Origin: an uncultured Collinsella sp.
GTDB lineage: Bacteria; Actinomycetota; Coriobacteriia; Coriobacteriales; Coriobacteriaceae
Direction of reading: 5' to 3'
DNA: 28,100 nucleotides
Assembly: GCA_958348565.1 (NCBI GenBank)
Contig: CATVZP010000020.1
Location: forward strand, 1-28,100
The position numbers were made by a program, and so were the translations under genes. Position 1 is the first letter of the stretch; each line of letters opens with the position of its first letter. The notes under the pieces were generated by a model. That model was not told where the DNA came from, made no database searches, and was given only the letters and a program-made list of their open reading frames with translations. Shown here piece by piece: positions 20,461-28,100 of this stretch.

Positions 20461-21970
20461 GGTAATCCCTTCGTACACGCGGTCCCTGGTCATCGGTGCG
20501 CAAACGCGCCGACGGGTCCGAATTCAAATCGATTCGATTATATCCGCCGCCCGCATTGCGAGGAGTGGGGCGCTGCGGACGACCTTGCGGCGCCGTTCGC
20601 TGACGCGGACGGGCTACCGGCTCGGTCGCAGAGCCATCCAGAACGGTAAAGCCGTTACGCGAAGATCGCTCGCCGCGCACGTGGGGCACGCCGGCGGTAC
20701 TCTCATCCATAACGGCAAAGCTCTCGCGGCGACGGTCGTACTCATCGCGACGGGCGCTCTCATACGAAACGCGCAGGATCAGACCGGCGAGCATAAGCGA
20801 CACAATAATCGACGAGCCACCGTAGCTAATAAACGGCAGCGGCTTGCCCGTCATGGGAAACACATTGAGAATGCCCAGCGCGTTGATCAAAAACTGCACC
20901 GCAAGGATGACCGCGGAACCCGATGCCATAAGTGCTCCGCGACGGTCGGTCGCCTGCTCGGCAATACGAAACGCCGAGTAGATCAGCATCGCGAACACCA
21001 AGAAGAACAGCACGGTTCCGATAAAGCCAACTTCCTCGCCGATAATAGCCAAGATGTAGTCGTTATGCGCCTCGGGCAAATACGAGTACTTCATGGTGGA
21101 GTTACCGATACCGCGACCGAACAGGCCGCCCGAGGCAAACGCCATAATGGCAAGCGTGGCCTGATAGCCATCACCATATTCGTCTGCCCAAGGATTCCAA
21201 GCAACCTCGACACGCGTCATACGATACGGCTCGGCGATAAGGGCGATCGCAATGACGGCGATGCCGGCAACGACCGTCCAAACGATATATTTGGGGTCCA
21301 ATCCCGCAAACAACGCCATGCACATGAGGGTCAGCAAGATGATCAGAACGGTGCCAAAATCGGGCTGAACAAAAATCAGAAAGAGCGAAATGCCCAGGTA
21401 GACACCCATCTTGCGAAGAAACTCGTTGATGTTGCCGCCGGGCGAAAAGATGCGGTCGAGCATGATTGCCGAATACGCGATGGCGAACGGCTTTAAAAAC
21501 TCAGACGGCTGGAACTGAATACCGGCGATGTTGAGCCAACGCGTGGCGCCACGACTGCCGCTACCCATAAAGAACACCAGAACCAGTAGCCCTATCATGC
21601 CCATGAGAAAGATCCTGAGCACGTCTTCCCCAAACCAACTGTCCGGCAAGACGCGCACGATGGCAACCATGGCCAGCACGCCAACTCCAGCAAACGCGGC
21701 CTGTCGAAACAGGAAAAACGTCGCCGTACCATTCTCGTGCATCGCCTCGACCGAAGATGCCGAGTACACCATCAGCAAGCCAAAGCAAACCAAGCTAAAC
21801 AGGCAAGCCATAAATATCAAACGGGGGCGCATGATGCGGGCGGGGACGCCGGCAATATAGCGCTCACTGAACGTCTGCCCGCCGCGTCCGGAACGCGGCG
21901 TGCTACGCAGCGAGGAAGCACGGTCCGAGTCGGGCCTCCTCATATCACTTCGGGGGCTCTCCTCTCTCAC
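20450..21970 (-). CDS. ftsW: FtsW, SEDS-family peptidoglycan polymerase
   Basis: 506 residues. A charged N-terminus of about 45 residues precedes the ten-helix SEDS core (RLIFMACLFSLVCFGLLMVYSASS at about 50 to LAGLILRVSYESAR at about 398). The long loop with NPWADEYGDGYQATLAIMAFASGGLFGRGIGNS and the signature FPMTGKPLPFISYGGSSI are present. A basic Arg/Pro-rich tail of about 100 residues follows. FtsW polymerises septal glycan from lipid II together with FtsI. No ATG lies near the murD stop; GTG at 21968-21970 is preferred because AGGGG lies 6 bases upstream. TTG at 21976 and ATG at 21943 are alternatives. Confidence 0.95.
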   Translation of the reverse strand: MREESPRSDMRRPDSDRASSLRSTPRSGRGGQTFSERYIAGVPARIMRPRLIFMACLFSLVCFGLLMVYSASSVEAMHENGTATFFLFRQAAFAGVGVLAMVAIVRVLPDSWFGEDVLRIFLMGMIGLLVLVFFMGSGSRGATRWLNIAGIQFQPSEFLKPFAIAYSAIMLDRIFSPGGNINEFLRKMGVYLGISLFLIFVQPDFGTVLIILLTLMCMALFAGLDPKYIVWTVVAGIAVIAIALIAEPYRMTRVEVAWNPWADEYGDGYQATLAIMAFASGGLFGRGIGNSTMKYSYLPEAHNDYILAIIGEEVGFIGTVLFFLVFAMLIYSAFRIAEQATDRRGALMASGSAVILAVQFLINALGILNVFPMTGKPLPFISYGGSSIIVSLMLAGLILRVSYESARRDEYDRRRESFAVMDESTAGVPHVRGERSSRNGFTVLDGSATEPVARPRQRTAPQGRPQRPTPRNAGGGYNRIDLNSDPSARLRTDDQGPRVRRDYHDR

Positions 21971-21979
21971 CGGCAACCC

Positions 21980-23386
21980 CTATTCCGTTTGCGATTTCGC
22001 TGCTGCGGCAAGCTGGGCCACGTAGTCCTTAAACACGCGACCGCGCTCCTCGTAGCCCGAGAACTCGTCGAACGAAGAGCAGGCGGGCGAAAGCAGGATC
22101 ACGTCGCCGCGGCTCGAGAGCGAGCGGGCAACGTCAACGGCATCGCGCAGGTCATCGGCCTGGGCGATATCCACGTCACCATCGACATCGGCCTCGTCCA
22201 TAGCGGCAGTAAAGCGCTCGCGCGCATCGCCAAAGCAAACGACCGAGCGCACGTTGTCCATAACGACGCGGGCAAAGTCCGCAAGCGGCGTACCCTTATC
22301 GTGACCGCCGAGCAGCAAGATCACGTCGTCATCGGGAAACGCCGTCAGGGCCTTTTCGACCGCATCGGTGTTCGTTGCCTTGGAATCGTTGACGTAGCGC
22401 ACGCCATCGATCTCGCCGCAGGGTTCAACGCGGTGCTCCAGCGGCTGGAACGATGCCAAACCGCGGCAAATGCCCTCGGGATCGGCACCGACGGCCAGAG
22501 CAGCCGTGGCGGCGCATAAGGCATTGATGACATTGTGATGGCCCGAGATCTTGAGCTCAGACGTGGCGACAAGCTGAGTCTCGACGCCCTTCAGGCGCAC
22601 GACCATCTTGCCGTCGCGCACAAAGGCGGCGTCTGCACCCTCGGGCTCGTCAAAAGCGACCTTGCAGATGCGGCGACCCGGTGTGTAGATGTACTCATCG
22701 AACTCATGGATGCCGGCATCCTCGACGTCGATAACCACGAGGTCGTCATCGACCATATTCTCGAACAACTTGATCTTGGCAAGCGCATAGTTCTTGTGGC
22801 TCTTGTGCCAGCCCAGGTGGTCGGGCGTGATGTTGAGCAGTACCGCCACGCGAGGATGAAGCTCGGCGGTCGTAGCAATCTGATAACTCGAAAGCTCGGC
22901 CACAAACCACTCATTGTGTGCGCGGCCGTCGATCTCGTTCACCGGTGGCTCGCCGATATTGCCGACGGCCACGCTGGCTTCACCGGCGGCCTTGAGCAGA
23001 TAATCGGTCAGCGACGTGGTAGTTGTCTTGCCATTGGTGCCCGTGATGGCGATCCAATTTTGGGGAGACAGACGATAGGCAAACTCGGGCTCGCCCATAA
23101 TCTGAGCGGTATGCTCACGCCCAGCCTTAAAGAAGGCCGAGAACTCCGAGATACCCGGGCATGTCACGCACACGTCATAGGCACCCTCGACCTGCTCGGT
23201 GCCGTAGACAAACGACGCGCCCTGCGCCTCGAGCGCACGCGTGGCGTCATTGGGCTCGGAGGTACCGCCGCCATACACGGTCGTGGCGCTCACGCGCTCG
23301 GGGTGAGCCAACGCCCAACGGGCGACATCGAGACCGGATTTACCCTGCCCCAAAACAAGCAGGCTAAAGACATCAGCAAGAGGCAT
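21980..23386 (-). CDS. murD: MurD, UDP-MurNAc-L-alanine--D-glutamate ligase
   Basis: 468 residues, slightly above the usual 440-460. The N-terminal VLGQGKSGLDVARW (about 11-24) begins the UDP-binding domain, the ATP loop is GTNGKTTT (116-123), and FVAELSSYQ, NITPDHLGWH and YVNDSKATNTDA are Mur-ligase motifs in family order. SPACSSFDEFSGYEERGRVFK near the C-terminus is characteristic of MurD. It adds D-Glu to the nucleotide precursor. The ATG lies 10 bases after mraY with GTGG as a modest ribosome binding site. Confidence 0.96.
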   Translation of the reverse strand: MPLADVFSLLVLGQGKSGLDVARWALAHPERVSATTVYGGGTSEPNDATRALEAQGASFVYGTEQVEGAYDVCVTCPGISEFSAFFKAGREHTAQIMGEPEFAYRLSPQNWIAITGTNGKTTTTSLTDYLLKAAGEASVAVGNIGEPPVNEIDGRAHNEWFVAELSSYQIATTAELHPRVAVLLNITPDHLGWHKSHKNYALAKIKLFENMVDDDLVVIDVEDAGIHEFDEYIYTPGRRICKVAFDEPEGADAAFVRDGKMVVRLKGVETQLVATSELKISGHHNVINALCAATAALAVGADPEGICRGLASFQPLEHRVEPCGEIDGVRYVNDSKATNTDAVEKALTAFPDDDVILLLGGHDKGTPLADFARVVMDNVRSVVCFGDARERFTAAMDEADVDGDVDIAQADDLRDAVDVARSLSSRGDVILLSPACSSFDEFSGYEERGRVFKDYVAQLAAAAKSQTE

Positions 23387-23395
23387 GAAAGACCA

Positions 23396-24415
23396 CTATC
23401 CCAACTGGAAGAACAGGGCGAAGCCAACGGCGCCAAAGGCCGCGGCGATAATCCAAAAACGGATAACGACCTTGGTCTCGGCCCAGCCCTTCTTTTCGAA
23501 ATGATGATGGATGGGCGCCATAAGGAAGACGCGCTTGTGCGTAAAGTGGAAATAGACAACCTGGATCATGACCGACAGGGTCTCGACGATAAACAGACCG
23601 CCGATGATGAGGGATACGACTTCGGTGTTGGTCATGATGGAGGTGCAGGCAAAAGCGGCACCCAGGGCAAGTGAGCCGGTATCGCCCATAAAGATGCTCG
23701 CCGGGTAGCAATTGAACCACAAAAAGCCCAGGCAGGCACCGGCGCACGCCGTGCAGAAGATGGACAGGTTCACGTCACCGTGCAAAAACGCCATGGCGGC
23801 CATGGCGAGCATGGCGATCATGGAAGTGCCGCCGGCAAGGCCGTCCAGACCATCGGTCAGGTTCACGGCATTGGAAAGACCAGCGATCATCAGCCAGCAA
23901 AATACAATGTAGAGCCACGGAAACGAAAGGCCGCAGATGGTGGTCGAAAGAACACCGAGGTCAATCGTCAGGCCGCCGGGAAAACGAATCTCGGGGGCGA
24001 CGCCGCACCAATTGACGGCGAGCACGGTAAAGGTGACGCAGATGATGGTCAGACCGATCATCTTGGCGTGAGGCGTCAGGCCAAGCGAGCGACCATGCGT
24101 GACGGAGGTCAGGTCGTCGATGAGGCCCAGAACGCCGGTGGCCAGCGTTGCAAGCAGCACGAGCACGAGCTCGGTGGTGAGCTTGCCCATCAGCAGGCAG
24201 GTCAGCGAGATCGCGACAAGGATGATGACACCGCCCATGGTGGGCGTACCCTGTTTAATCAAATGACGCTTGGGGCCGTCGGCTCGGACCTGTTGGCCGA
24301 TACCCTCGACCTTCAGCAGCTTGATCCACCACGGCATAAGCAGCAACGCAATGGCAGCAGCGATGCCAAGTCCCAAAAAGGCCTGATACGTAGGATACGA
24401 GGGATTGCCGAACAT
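23396..24415 (-). CDS. mraY: MraY, phospho-MurNAc-pentapeptide translocase
   Basis: 339 residues with about ten membrane segments. Family signatures are visible: KQGTPTMGGV (about 54-63), the catalytic aspartates in GLIDDLTSV (about 96-104), NLTDGLDGLAGG (about 184-195), FMGDTGSLALGA, and the loop MAPIHHHFEKKGWAETKVV (about 297-315). It moves phospho-MurNAc-pentapeptide to undecaprenyl phosphate, making lipid I. It starts 3 bases after the murF stop codon with no strong Shine-Dalgarno (a GGAAGGTG about 11 bases upstream), so coupling to murF is likely. Confidence 0.97.
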   Translation of the reverse strand: MFGNPSYPTYQAFLGLGIAAAIALLLMPWWIKLLKVEGIGQQVRADGPKRHLIKQGTPTMGGVIILVAISLTCLLMGKLTTELVLVLLATLATGVLGLIDDLTSVTHGRSLGLTPHAKMIGLTIICVTFTVLAVNWCGVAPEIRFPGGLTIDLGVLSTTICGLSFPWLYIVFCWLMIAGLSNAVNLTDGLDGLAGGTSMIAMLAMAAMAFLHGDVNLSIFCTACAGACLGFLWFNCYPASIFMGDTGSLALGAAFACTSIMTNTEVVSLIIGGLFIVETLSVMIQVVYFHFTHKRVFLMAPIHHHFEKKGWAETKVVIRFWIIAAAFGAVGFALFFQLG

Positions 24416-24418
24416 GGG

Positions 24419-25843
24419 CTAGCACACACCTTCCACAAAGCGGTCGAGCTCAACAAAACGGGAACCCTTGACCAGTACAACATCATGATTTTCAAGCGCG
24501 CCGCCCATGCGGTCGAGCACCTGCTGATAATCGGAGAACACCTGGATGCGGTCCTCATCCATACCCATCATACGTGCGGCATCGGCCATGAGCTGAGCCG
24601 GCTCGCCGCCGACGCACGCGAGCATGTCGAGCTTCTTGGCGGCGGCATAGGCACCCACGAGCTCATGCATGCGGGGAGCCTCGTCGCCCATCTCGCCCAT
24701 CTCGCCCAGGATCGCCATGCGCGAGCCGTCACAGATGAGCGAGCACAGCAAATCGAGGCCGGCAGCCATAGACTCGGCACTGGCGTTATAGGAGTCGTCG
24801 ATGATGCGTGCTCCGCTCTTGGAGCGCTTGATCTCCTGACGGTGACCGGTGATCGTAAGGCCCCTAAAGGCAGCATCGATCTGCTCGGGCGTCACGCCCA
24901 GACGATAGGCGACCGCGGCGGCCTTGACGGCATTGGGCACGGACTGCACACCGGGAATGGCCAACATGGTATCGACCGTGTCGCCCTGACCAAAGTCGAG
25001 CGTAAAGACCGGATGGCCCTCGTCGTCGACGCGAATGTCGCGCGCGCGGACTTCGTCGTCGTCCGAGACACCGGCCAGCATCACGTCAATACCTGCAGGC
25101 TGGGCGAACGTGTCGCGAATGAACGGCGTAAAGTCGTCCTCGCCGCCCAAAACCAGCAACGGCGAGAAGTCGCCGGCGGCGCGCATGCCCTGGACAATCT
25201 CGGACTTGGCGCGGGCGATGTTCTCGCGGCTGCCCAGGATACCGATGTGGGAGGTTCCGATCTTGCTCACGATGGCAAGATTGGGGTTGGCAGACTGGGA
25301 CAGGCGCTCAATCTCATGAAAATGGTTCATGCCCATCTCGAGCACCAGAACCTCGGTATCGGCCGGAGCGGAAAGCACCGTGAGCGGCATGCCGATCAAG
25401 TTGTTGAAATTGCCCTTCGTGGCCCAGACGCGATAACGCTTGGCGAGCACGGCAGCGAGCACGTCCTTGGTCGTCGTCTTGCCAATCGAACCGGTAATGC
25501 CGACGACCAGGCAGCCAAGCTCCAAGCGATATACGTGCGCCAAGCGCAGCAAGAACTCCACGGGGTCGTCGGTCAGCAAGATGGCGCATCCCTTGTCCTG
25601 CGCCAGCAAAACCAGCTCGGCATCGGGCTCGCGCGTCATCACGACGGCACCGGCACCCGACTCGATGGCACGGGAGGCAAAATCATTGCCGTCGACCTTT
25701 TCGCCAGGGAAGGCGACAAAGATCGTCCCCTCCTCGACCTGACGCGAGTCGATAACGCACCCGCGGCATACCCGATCGACTTCTTCCGTCACGGTTCGGG
25801 CCCCCGTTGAGGCCGCGAGGTTGTTGACGGCGATCTCTATCAT
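24419..25843 (-). CDS. murF: MurF, UDP-MurNAc-tripeptide--D-Ala-D-Ala ligase
   Basis: 474 residues. N-terminal VIDSRQVEEGTIFVAFPGEKVDGNDF (about 30-55) is the MurE/MurF substrate domain; the ATP loop GSIGKTTTK is at 118-126, the dipeptide-side motif NFNNLIGMP follows, and IDDSYNASAESM is the MurF-type C-terminal motif. These last two features separate it from MurE. It adds D-Ala-D-Ala to complete the pentapeptide precursor. AGGGGAG precedes the ATG. A 125-base gap separates it from ftsI, where murE would normally sit, so it probably has its own promoter. Confidence 0.95.
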   Translation of the reverse strand: MIEIAVNNLAASTGARTVTEEVDRVCRGCVIDSRQVEEGTIFVAFPGEKVDGNDFASRAIESGAGAVVMTREPDAELVLLAQDKGCAILLTDDPVEFLLRLAHVYRLELGCLVVGITGSIGKTTTKDVLAAVLAKRYRVWATKGNFNNLIGMPLTVLSAPADTEVLVLEMGMNHFHEIERLSQSANPNLAIVSKIGTSHIGILGSRENIARAKSEIVQGMRAAGDFSPLLVLGGEDDFTPFIRDTFAQPAGIDVMLAGVSDDDEVRARDIRVDDEGHPVFTLDFGQGDTVDTMLAIPGVQSVPNAVKAAAVAYRLGVTPEQIDAAFRGLTITGHRQEIKRSKSGARIIDDSYNASAESMAAGLDLLCSLICDGSRMAILGEMGEMGDEAPRMHELVGAYAAAKKLDMLACVGGEPAQLMADAARMMGMDEDRIQVFSDYQQVLDRMGGALENHDVVLVKGSRFVELDRFVEGVC

Positions 25844-25968
25844 TGCAGCTCCCCTGTAAACCTAATAATGCTATCGGCGTATTGTATCCCAGTGCCATGC
25901 GCGCGTGGTGCAGGGCATGTGAACACCCTTCAGATCAAACGGCAGACCAAGCTCAAGATTGTAACCCC
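25844..25968 (-). promoter_or_regulatory. Gap between ftsI and murF with candidate -10 boxes
   Basis: TACAAT occurs twice on the minus strand, at 25881-25886 (inside GGGATACAATACG, about 38 bases before the murF ATG) and at 25958-25963 directly after the ftsI stop codon. Neither has a good -35, so they would depend on context or an activator. A promoter for murF onward is plausible. No trace of a murE coding sequence was seen in the gap. Confidence 0.35.
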
Positions 25969-27834
25969 CTACTTCGTGCGCGGGATACCCAGCACGTCGA
26001 GCGCGTTGGCCATAATGGACTGGAATGGCACCGCGGCGGCATCCGAGCCGCTCGGCGTTCCATCGAGTGTGATATAGCACAGCACCTTGGGCGATTGTGC
26101 CGGCGCAAAGCCCATAAAGGACGACATGTAGTTCTCCTTGAGGTAACCGCCGTTCTCGTCAGCACGCTCGGCCGTACCGGTCTTGCCCGCCACGTCATAG
26201 CCATCGACCGCACCGCCAACGCCCGTGCCTTCGGACACGACCGTCTGCATGCACGATGTCACCTGGGCGGCAGCGTCCTCCGAAATCGCACGCTCACCTT
26301 CGCCCCAGTCCTTCTCATCGCCCTTGCTGGACTTATAGAAGTGCGGAGTCATCATCACGCCGCCGTTCGCGATGCCGCCCACGGCACGTGCGACCTCAAT
26401 CGGCGAGACGGACAGCGCCTGACCAAAGCTCATCGAGCCCAGCGTGGCGCCGTCGTACTGGTCGCGCTCCTTGACGATGCCCAGGCTCTCACCCGGAAAA
26501 TCGACACCGGAGCTATGACCGATACCCCACTTGTCCACATAGGTGGCAAAATCATCGGCACCGATCTTGCGTCCCACCAGGACAAAGCCCACATTGGACG
26601 AACGGCGCATCATCTCGCGCACGTCCATGGTCATGGTGTAGTCGCGCTTATCGGCGTCGGTAACGGTGTCATCGCCAACCTTAATGCTCGCCGGCACCTC
26701 AAACGACGTGCTCGAACGCACGGCGCCCAAGTCGAAGCCGGCACCGGCCACGAGCGTCTTAAAGACCGAGCCGGGCTCGTAGGCATCGGTAACCAGGCGC
26801 AAGTTCATGTCCTCGGTCTTGGCATTTTCCAGATTGGTCTGGTCATATGTCGGATATGAGCATGCCGCCAGAATCTCGCCCGTCGTGGGATCGGTGACCA
26901 GGGCCGAGCCATTCTTGGCCTTGGTCTTTTCGACCGCCTTGGCCAGAGCGTCCTCGGCGGCGCGCTGAATATTGACATCGAGTGTCGTCACGATGTCCAC
27001 GCCGTCCACCGCGGCAACCTTCTTATAGGCGCCGCCCGCGATATAGCTACCGTCCCTCGCCCGCTCGCGCACCAGCGAACCGTTCGTTCCGGTCAAAAGC
27101 TTGTTGTACTGTTTTTCGAGGCCCGTCAGACCGTCGTTGTCCACGTTTACCACGCCAAGCACCTGCGATGCCAGGTTGCCGTAGGGGTACACGCGCTTCA
27201 TGGCCTGCTCAAAGAGCACGCCTGGCAGGCTCTTCTTCTCCAGCGCCGCGGCATCGTCCTCGTCCACCTGACGTTTGATATACACCCAGGTGCCATCCGA
27301 CTCAACGAGCTCGCGACAGGTCTTTTTATCGATGCCCGTAGCTTTGACCAGCGCCGATACCGTCTTGTCAACGTCCTCGATAAGCTGAGGATTCACGGCG
27401 ATGTTGCGGCATTCGACCGACGACGTCAGCACGTTGCCGTTACGGTCGTAGATGGTACCGCGCTTGGCATACAGCGTCTGCGCAAGCAAGCGACGTGCAT
27501 CGGCGCGGTCGCGCAACTTATCGGCTTCCACGATTTGATAGTCGGCAAGGCGAAGGACGCCCAAACCCAAGCCAAACCCGATAAAGCCCATGACGGCTTT
27601 GCGACGGGGCAGCGGCGTGCCCGTGAGCCATTCGGTCGACGAGCTCTTGCGCGGTCCGGTGCTATGCATTTGAGGACCACTCGAGCCACGGAGACGCGAT
27701 GCGGGGTCGTTGCCATAGGACGGCCTCGCGTTGTAAGATGGCCGACCCGTTCCTTGATAACCAGAACGTCCCCGCGATGAGGGACGTCCAGAACCGCGAC
27801 CCCCGTCGGAGCCGCGGCGATAGTCATTTGTCAT
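25969..27834 (-). CDS. ftsI: FtsI/PBP2-type septal transpeptidase
   Basis: 621 residues, class B penicillin-binding protein. An Arg/Gly/Ser/Tyr-rich disordered cytoplasmic tail (1-67) precedes one membrane helix (about 79-97). RGTIYDRNGNVL (about 125-136) begins the non-catalytic domain. The transpeptidase motifs are SVFK (Ser356-Lys359), SSN (412-414) and KTG (551-553). No PASTA domains follow, unlike SpoVD-type relatives. It cross-links septal peptidoglycan with FtsW. The ATG lies 17 bases after ftsL with only a weak GACGG site; no better start is in frame before the membrane helix. Position between ftsL and the mur genes supports the septal role. Confidence 0.95.
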   Translation of the reverse strand: MTNDYRRGSDGGRGSGRPSSRGRSGYQGTGRPSYNARPSYGNDPASRLRGSSGPQMHSTGPRKSSSTEWLTGTPLPRRKAVMGFIGFGLGLGVLRLADYQIVEADKLRDRADARRLLAQTLYAKRGTIYDRNGNVLTSSVECRNIAVNPQLIEDVDKTVSALVKATGIDKKTCRELVESDGTWVYIKRQVDEDDAAALEKKSLPGVLFEQAMKRVYPYGNLASQVLGVVNVDNDGLTGLEKQYNKLLTGTNGSLVRERARDGSYIAGGAYKKVAAVDGVDIVTTLDVNIQRAAEDALAKAVEKTKAKNGSALVTDPTTGEILAACSYPTYDQTNLENAKTEDMNLRLVTDAYEPGSVFKTLVAGAGFDLGAVRSSTSFEVPASIKVGDDTVTDADKRDYTMTMDVREMMRRSSNVGFVLVGRKIGADDFATYVDKWGIGHSSGVDFPGESLGIVKERDQYDGATLGSMSFGQALSVSPIEVARAVGGIANGGVMMTPHFYKSSKGDEKDWGEGERAISEDAAAQVTSCMQTVVSEGTGVGGAVDGYDVAGKTGTAERADENGGYLKENYMSSFMGFAPAQSPKVLCYITLDGTPSGSDAAAVPFQSIMANALDVLGIPRTK

Positions 27835-27851
27835 ACTCAGCTACCGTCTTG

Positions 27852-28100
27852 TTACTGAGCGGTCGCGGTCGAGCTAGCGCCCGCGGCTGCATCCTGCGAA
27901 AAATCAAGTGTAACGCTCTCGCTGGGCTCCACCATGCCATAAGCACCCGCAAGGTCGCGAATGCGCGTGTCGGCACCATAGACCGAATGCATGACCTCCA
28001 GGTCGGAGCTCTCGTCGGTCGCCTTCTCGAGCGTGTTGGTAAGCGCGGCGTTGCTGTTGAGCACCTGGGCCGTAACGCCGGCGAGCGCCACGCGGGCGAC
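27852..28100 (-). CDS. ftsL: FtsL-like septum protein (partial, start outside window)
   Basis: The C-terminal 82 residues are in the window; the frame stays open to position 28100. The visible part begins in or just after the presumed membrane helix (VARVALAGVTAQVLNSN). It continues as a coiled-coil segment (ALTNTLEKATDESSDLEV), then RIRDLAGAYGMVEPSESVTLDF, which matches the R-I-x-x-x-A-x-x-x-GM pattern near the end of FtsL/DivIC-type proteins, and an Ala/Ser/Thr-rich tail. It should be a bitopic membrane protein that helps activate FtsW-FtsI. The assignment rests on this pattern and its place just upstream of ftsI; sequence conservation in the family is low. Confidence 0.7.
   Translation of the reverse strand, partial: VARVALAGVTAQVLNSNAALTNTLEKATDESSDLEVMHSVYGADTRIRDLAGAYGMVEPSESVTLDFSQDAAAGASSTATAQ

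Noticed and set aside
23780..25810. A 676-codon open frame on the plus strand, antisense to mraY and murF
   Set aside because: Its translation is rich in His, Gln, Arg and Asp without any family pattern and mirrors GC-rich codons of the well-recognised genes on the other strand; it is a shadow.

Overview
The window is a GC-rich chromosomal segment whose gene order, GC-ended codons and strong AGGAGG-type ribosome binding sites fit an actinobacterium of the class Coriobacteriia, probably Collinsella or a near relative. That assignment is inference from gene order and protein character, not from a search. Nearly all of the DNA is coding. 23 of the 26 genes called lie on the minus strand.

Right-hand half (about 14300-28100, minus strand, read right to left): a division and cell wall (dcw) cluster in the order ftsL (partial)-ftsI-murF-mraY-murD-ftsW-murG-murC-murB-ftsQ-ftsZ. 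Genes are spaced by a few bases or overlap. They make the cytoplasmic and lipid-linked peptidoglycan precursors and the septal machinery. murE is missing from its usual place between ftsI and murF, and there is no ftsA between ftsQ and ftsZ. FtsQ, FtsI and FtsW all carry long, basic, disordered tails.

Middle (about 6200-14125, minus strand): this continues the ftsZ-distal 'ylm' block of Gram-positive bacteria (pgeF-yggS-sepF-yggT-divIVA), but a complete phosphate ABC transporter operon with its regulator (pstS-pstC-pstA-pstB-phoU) sits between pgeF and yggS. pstS overlaps the pgeF stop codon by four bases. yggT has no ATG/GTG/TTG/CTG start at its ribosome binding site and seems to begin at ATC or ATT. 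The block ends in a strong terminator after divIVA.

Left part (1-6130): accessory or housekeeping genes. On the minus strand are an SGNH hydrolase, a microbial PARG-like (DUF2263) protein whose catalytic motif reads QEA instead of QEE, a Bax-inhibitor-1 membrane protein, and a small protein with a LexA-like box between its -35 and -10 and an apparently leaderless start. On the plus strand are a PiT phosphate transporter with its DUF47 partner and a small nitroreductase. Between the last two lie a perfect 26-bp inverted repeat flanked by short direct repeats and a G+T-rich stretch with repeated TTTGG motifs. Seven intrinsic-terminator-like hairpins are supported by sequence, with differing strength.

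I saw no tRNA, rRNA, CRISPR array, transposase or integrase. No intergenic gap exceeds 300 bases; the larger ones (3231-3480, 5222-5508, 14126-14335, 15491-15689) are described in the entries.
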